Origin: JASUTC01 sp964604305
GTDB taxonomy: Bacteria > Thermotogota > Thermotogae > MWEM01
Length of the DNA stretch: 6,751 bases
NCBI GenBank assembly: GCA_964604305.1
Contig: CAZRYM010000109.1
Span: forward strand, 1-6,751
Direction: 5' to 3'
Shown here piece by piece: positions 5,912 to 6,751 of the stretch. How positions within the stretch are numbered: position 1 is the first letter of the stretch; each line of letters starts with the position of its first letter. The position numbers and the translations under genes were made by a program. Under the pieces are notes generated by a model. It was given only the letters and a program-made list of their open reading frames with translations. It was not told where the DNA came from and did not search any database.

Positions 5912-6664
5912 TTGATTATTGAATTTACAGGATTACCCGGTTGTGGAAAATCTACTTTTAGCAATAATGTTTATGATTTTTTGCAGTCAAAAAAATATCC
6001 GGTTTGGACTCCCAGTGAATATTGGAAAAAAATGGGCTTGCAACGGAAAGTGTCCCGTTCAAAAAGGGTGCTGGCCGTCATTGAAAAATCAGCAGAACTT
6101 GTCAAGGCGGCTGTTAAAAATATTGAACTGATTTGTGCGATATCTTGGGGTGAGGTATTAAGAAATAATTCCCCGTCCAACATACCACTAATCATCAATT
6201 CTTTTTTGTCTAATCTGGCAGAGATGGGGCTCGCAAAAAAAGTTTCTTCCAGAGGAACAACAGCATTGCTGGACGAAGGTGTTGTACATCGCGCGTATAG
6301 CCTGCTCAATTTTCCCAATAAAGCTGTAAACCTTAAGAGTATTGAGCGGTACGCTCGTACCGTTGAATTACCGGATGTATTGGTTTATATTCGGTTAAAC
6401 AAGAAAATTTGCCTAGAAAGAATTTTAAAACGCGGTGTTCCTCTCCGGATGGCAAAATTGCATAAAAGTGAAATGATAGAGATGCTTGCAAATGGGGAAC
6501 TTTTGCTTGATACATTAATAGAAGCAATTACTGGATGCAGGGTTAGTGGGTGTAGTGTATTGGAAATCGATACGGAAACCTTTCCTTCAGAAAAACATGC
6601 AATTCTAAAATTTCTTTTTGAGCATTTGCAAGATTCTCAGAGGTGTTCCAGTTGTATTGCATAA
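5912..6664 (+). CDS. Small P-loop NTPase, nucleotide/sugar-kinase-like, unknown substrate
   Basis: The protein has 250 residues. It opens directly with strand 1 and a perfect Walker A, IEFTGLPGCGKST (3-15; K13, S14, T15), the arrangement of adenylate/thymidylate-kinase-type phosphotransferases. A second hydrophobic strand ends in acidic residues, TALLDEGVVHRAY (117-129; D121, E122), equivalent to the Walker B or DE/DR element of such kinases. The segment LPDVLVYIRLNKKICLERILKRG (153-175) gives the late strand and an arginine-bearing LID-like helix (R170, R174). It ends with C245-x-x-C248 close to the C-terminus. The start is TTG, forced by a TAG nine bases upstream, because the Walker A strand needs this N-terminus. 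It is separated from the two-domain kinase by 111 bases but has the same orientation and composition. It probably phosphorylates a small molecule or glycan intermediate. Zeta-toxin-like or APS-kinase-like functions are possible but lack specific motifs. Confidence 0.75.
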   Translation: MIIEFTGLPGCGKSTFSNNVYDFLQSKKYPVWTPSEYWKKMGLQRKVSRSKRVLAVIEKSAELVKAAVKNIELICAISWGEVLRNNSPSNIPLIINSFLSNLAEMGLAKKVSSRGTTALLDEGVVHRAYSLLNFPNKAVNLKSIERYARTVELPDVLVYIRLNKKICLERILKRGVPLRMAKLHKSEMIEMLANGELLLDTLIEAITGCRVSGCSVLEIDTETFPSEKHAILKFLFEHLQDSQRCSSCIA

Positions 6665-6742
6665 TTCCCCGATCTAAATCATCAAGATAATAAAACCGAG
6701 CATAAGTGAGATTTCAGTGGTTTTTGAAAAAATATTAATTTC

Positions 6743-6747
6743 GAGGA
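6743..6747 (+). promoter_or_regulatory. Shine-Dalgarno-like GAGGA at the right edge, probably for a gene beyond the window
   Basis: GAGGA occurs four bases before the window ends, in an 87-base stretch (6665-6751) with no gene. Its position suits a start codon a few bases outside the window, continuing the + strand operon. The start codon itself is not visible. Confidence 0.4.
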
Positions 6748-6751
6748 ATAA

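Noticed and set aside
5971..6318. 115-codon open frame on the minus strand inside the second kinase gene.
   Set aside because: It is antisense to a protein with a clear Walker A motif and has no recognisable domain, so it is a shadow frame.
6692..6724. AAAACC...GGTTTT inverted repeat followed by T residues, resembling a terminator after the last gene.
   Set aside because: The stem is only 6 bp with two G-C pairs and a 21-base loop, too weak to call a Rho-independent terminator.
1..6751. CRISPR array, tRNA, rRNA, insertion sequence or phage attachment site.
   Set aside because: No regularly spaced repeats, RNA-gene signatures, transposase fragments or long terminal inverted repeats were seen on either strand.

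Overview
The window is a stretch of a bacterial surface-polysaccharide locus (O-antigen, capsule or similar). All genes lie on the + strand, are close together and probably co-transcribed. The taxonomic signal is weak. A Gram-negative bacterium is likely, from a WbpD/WlbB-type sugar N-acetyltransferase, a Wzx-type flippase and the locus type. The apparent fusion of the acetyltransferase to a Gfo/Idh/MocA oxidoreductase and the mixed base composition would fit a deltaproteobacterial or other environmental lineage, but the sequence does not prove this.

Layout. Positions 1-770 hold the 3' part of a G+C-rich gene that is open to the left edge. It carries the tail of a Gfo/Idh/MocA sugar dehydrogenase followed by a complete left-handed beta-helix N-acetyltransferase with a zinc-ribbon-like tail. 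These are probably two steps of making a UDP-3-acetamido sugar (acid). After a 150-base gap the DNA becomes much more A+T-rich, which suggests a separately acquired serotype-type block. The block contains a class I SAM methyltransferase with an N-terminal Cys4 motif (921-1844, TTG start), a GT2 glycosyltransferase (1869-2840), a multi-pass flippase overlapping it by one base (2840-4330), a two-domain protein joining a nucleotidyltransferase-like module to a thymidylate-kinase-like module (4349-5800) and, after a 111-base gap, a second small P-loop kinase-like protein (5912-6664, TTG start). The last 87 bases contain no gene but end in a Shine-Dalgarno-like GAGGA, so another gene probably begins just beyond the edge.

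Working together. The first gene would supply an activated acetamido sugar. The glycosyltransferase would add a residue to a lipid-linked glycan, the methyltransferase may modify the sugar or glycan, and the flippase would move the finished unit across the inner membrane. The two kinase-like proteins are the least explained part. They sit where sugar- or glycan-modifying enzymes are expected, and they suggest an uncharacterised phosphorylation or nucleotidyl-transfer step. That role is an inference from context.
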